A stretch of 64,000 bases of DNA from an uncultured Selenomonadaceae bacterium (GTDB taxonomy: Bacteria; Bacillota; Negativicutes; Selenomonadales; Selenomonadaceae): the NCBI GenBank assembly GCA_902778455.1, contig CACYXR010000001.1, positions 62,001 through 126,000 on the forward strand, read 5' to 3'. The notes beneath the pieces are model-generated. The model made no database searches and had not been told where the DNA came from. It was given only the letters and a program-made list of their open reading frames with translations. The position numbers and the translations under genes were made by a program. Shown one piece after another: positions 63,817-64,000 of this stretch. Each line of letters opens with the position of its first letter. Position 1 is the first letter of the stretch.

Positions 63817-64000
63817 TTAAAGTACTATCAAGCTCGTTACAATCCTGTCAGTTGGAAAACCAAGTTCCATTAAATCCGTCTTGATTTCAAAAAAGAAACG
63901 ACTGGAAACAAAAATTTTGTCAAAAGTATCCTTTTTCCCATATAACTCTTTTGGGCTTATAATTGTATGCCCTAAAAAAGATTTACCTTGTTTCTCTGGA
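63817..64000 (-). CDS. Partial protein ending in a Rossmann-like domain
   Basis: The last 60 codons of a gene entering from the right edge. The translation includes FLGHTIISPKELYGKK, FDKIFVSSRFFFEIK and LMELGFPTDRIV before the TAA. This is the 'ISPEEL ... DxIIIAS ... EIxxQLxELGI' end of the Rossmann-like domains seen in the next genes. The rest of the protein is outside the window, so its main activity is unknown. Confidence 0.7.
   Translation of the reverse strand, partial: PEKQGKSFLGHTIISPKELYGKKDTFDKIFVSSRFFFEIKTDLMELGFPTDRIVTSLIVL

Overview
This window looks like chromosomal DNA from a Gram-negative Firmicute of the Negativicutes, probably Selenomonadaceae. That placement is inferred from gene content. 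The DNA is GC-rich with Firmicute-style AGGAGG ribosome sites, a T-box leader and a walJ-htrA-rlmH cluster. It also has features of a diderm cell: nonulosonic-acid synthesis, a WavE-like LPS/glycan protein, and ftsEX with an EnvC-like activator. Three perfect parS sites and the walJ-htrA-rlmH cluster suggest the replication-origin half of the chromosome.

Layout. 0-2 kb: accessory DNA with a partial antitoxin-like gene, an MNT nucleotidyltransferase with a truncated HEPN partner, a secreted protein whose promoter holds a nine-G tract, and a membrane protein. 2-11.4 kb: prfA, a DUF1385 gene, rpmE, a divergent clpX, tRNA-Gly, nagAB, deoC, two parS sites and a RhuM-family gene. 11.6-15.6 kb: ftsE-ftsX-envC-like-ctpA for cell-wall hydrolysis at division. 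15.6-20.4 kb: a TetR regulator, then a coupled operon of two radical-SAM haem enzymes (NirJ1/AhbC-like and NirJ2-like), a HAD phosphatase and a PHP phosphoesterase. 20.4-23.3 kb: an ABC importer with a TrpX-like binding protein.

23.4-32.5 kb: a glycosyltransferase and a pseudaminic-acid-type pathway (pseB, pseC, an aldo/keto reductase, a cytidylyltransferase-aminotransferase fusion, a PseG-PseH fusion, pseI). 32.5-33.1 kb: a MITE-like element and a decayed IS3/IS150-type element. 33-41.3 kb: a membrane protein, ubiX, an M48 peptidase, rlmH, htrA, walJ, hydE, a second MITE-like copy and a protein with 42-residue tandem repeats. 41.4-44.2 kb: a four-subunit 2-oxoacid:ferredoxin oxidoreductase. 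44.3-46.8 kb: the third parS site, then a Phe-type T-box leader, pheA and aroF. 46.9-52.5 kb: ychF, a COG1313 radical-SAM protein, a stand-alone NIF3-insert domain and two DUF4143 ATPases.

52.6-64 kb: a long leftward surface-glycan cluster with galE, glf, two TIM-barrel proteins, a multidomain methyltransferase/cytidylyltransferase, and glycosyltransferases including a WavE-domain protein. DNA becomes clearly AT-richer beyond about 57 kb. Several adjacent proteins of otherwise different type carry the same kind of Rossmann-like accessory domain. That domain, the extended parS motif, the poly-G promoter and the tandem-repeat protein are the most unusual signals here.
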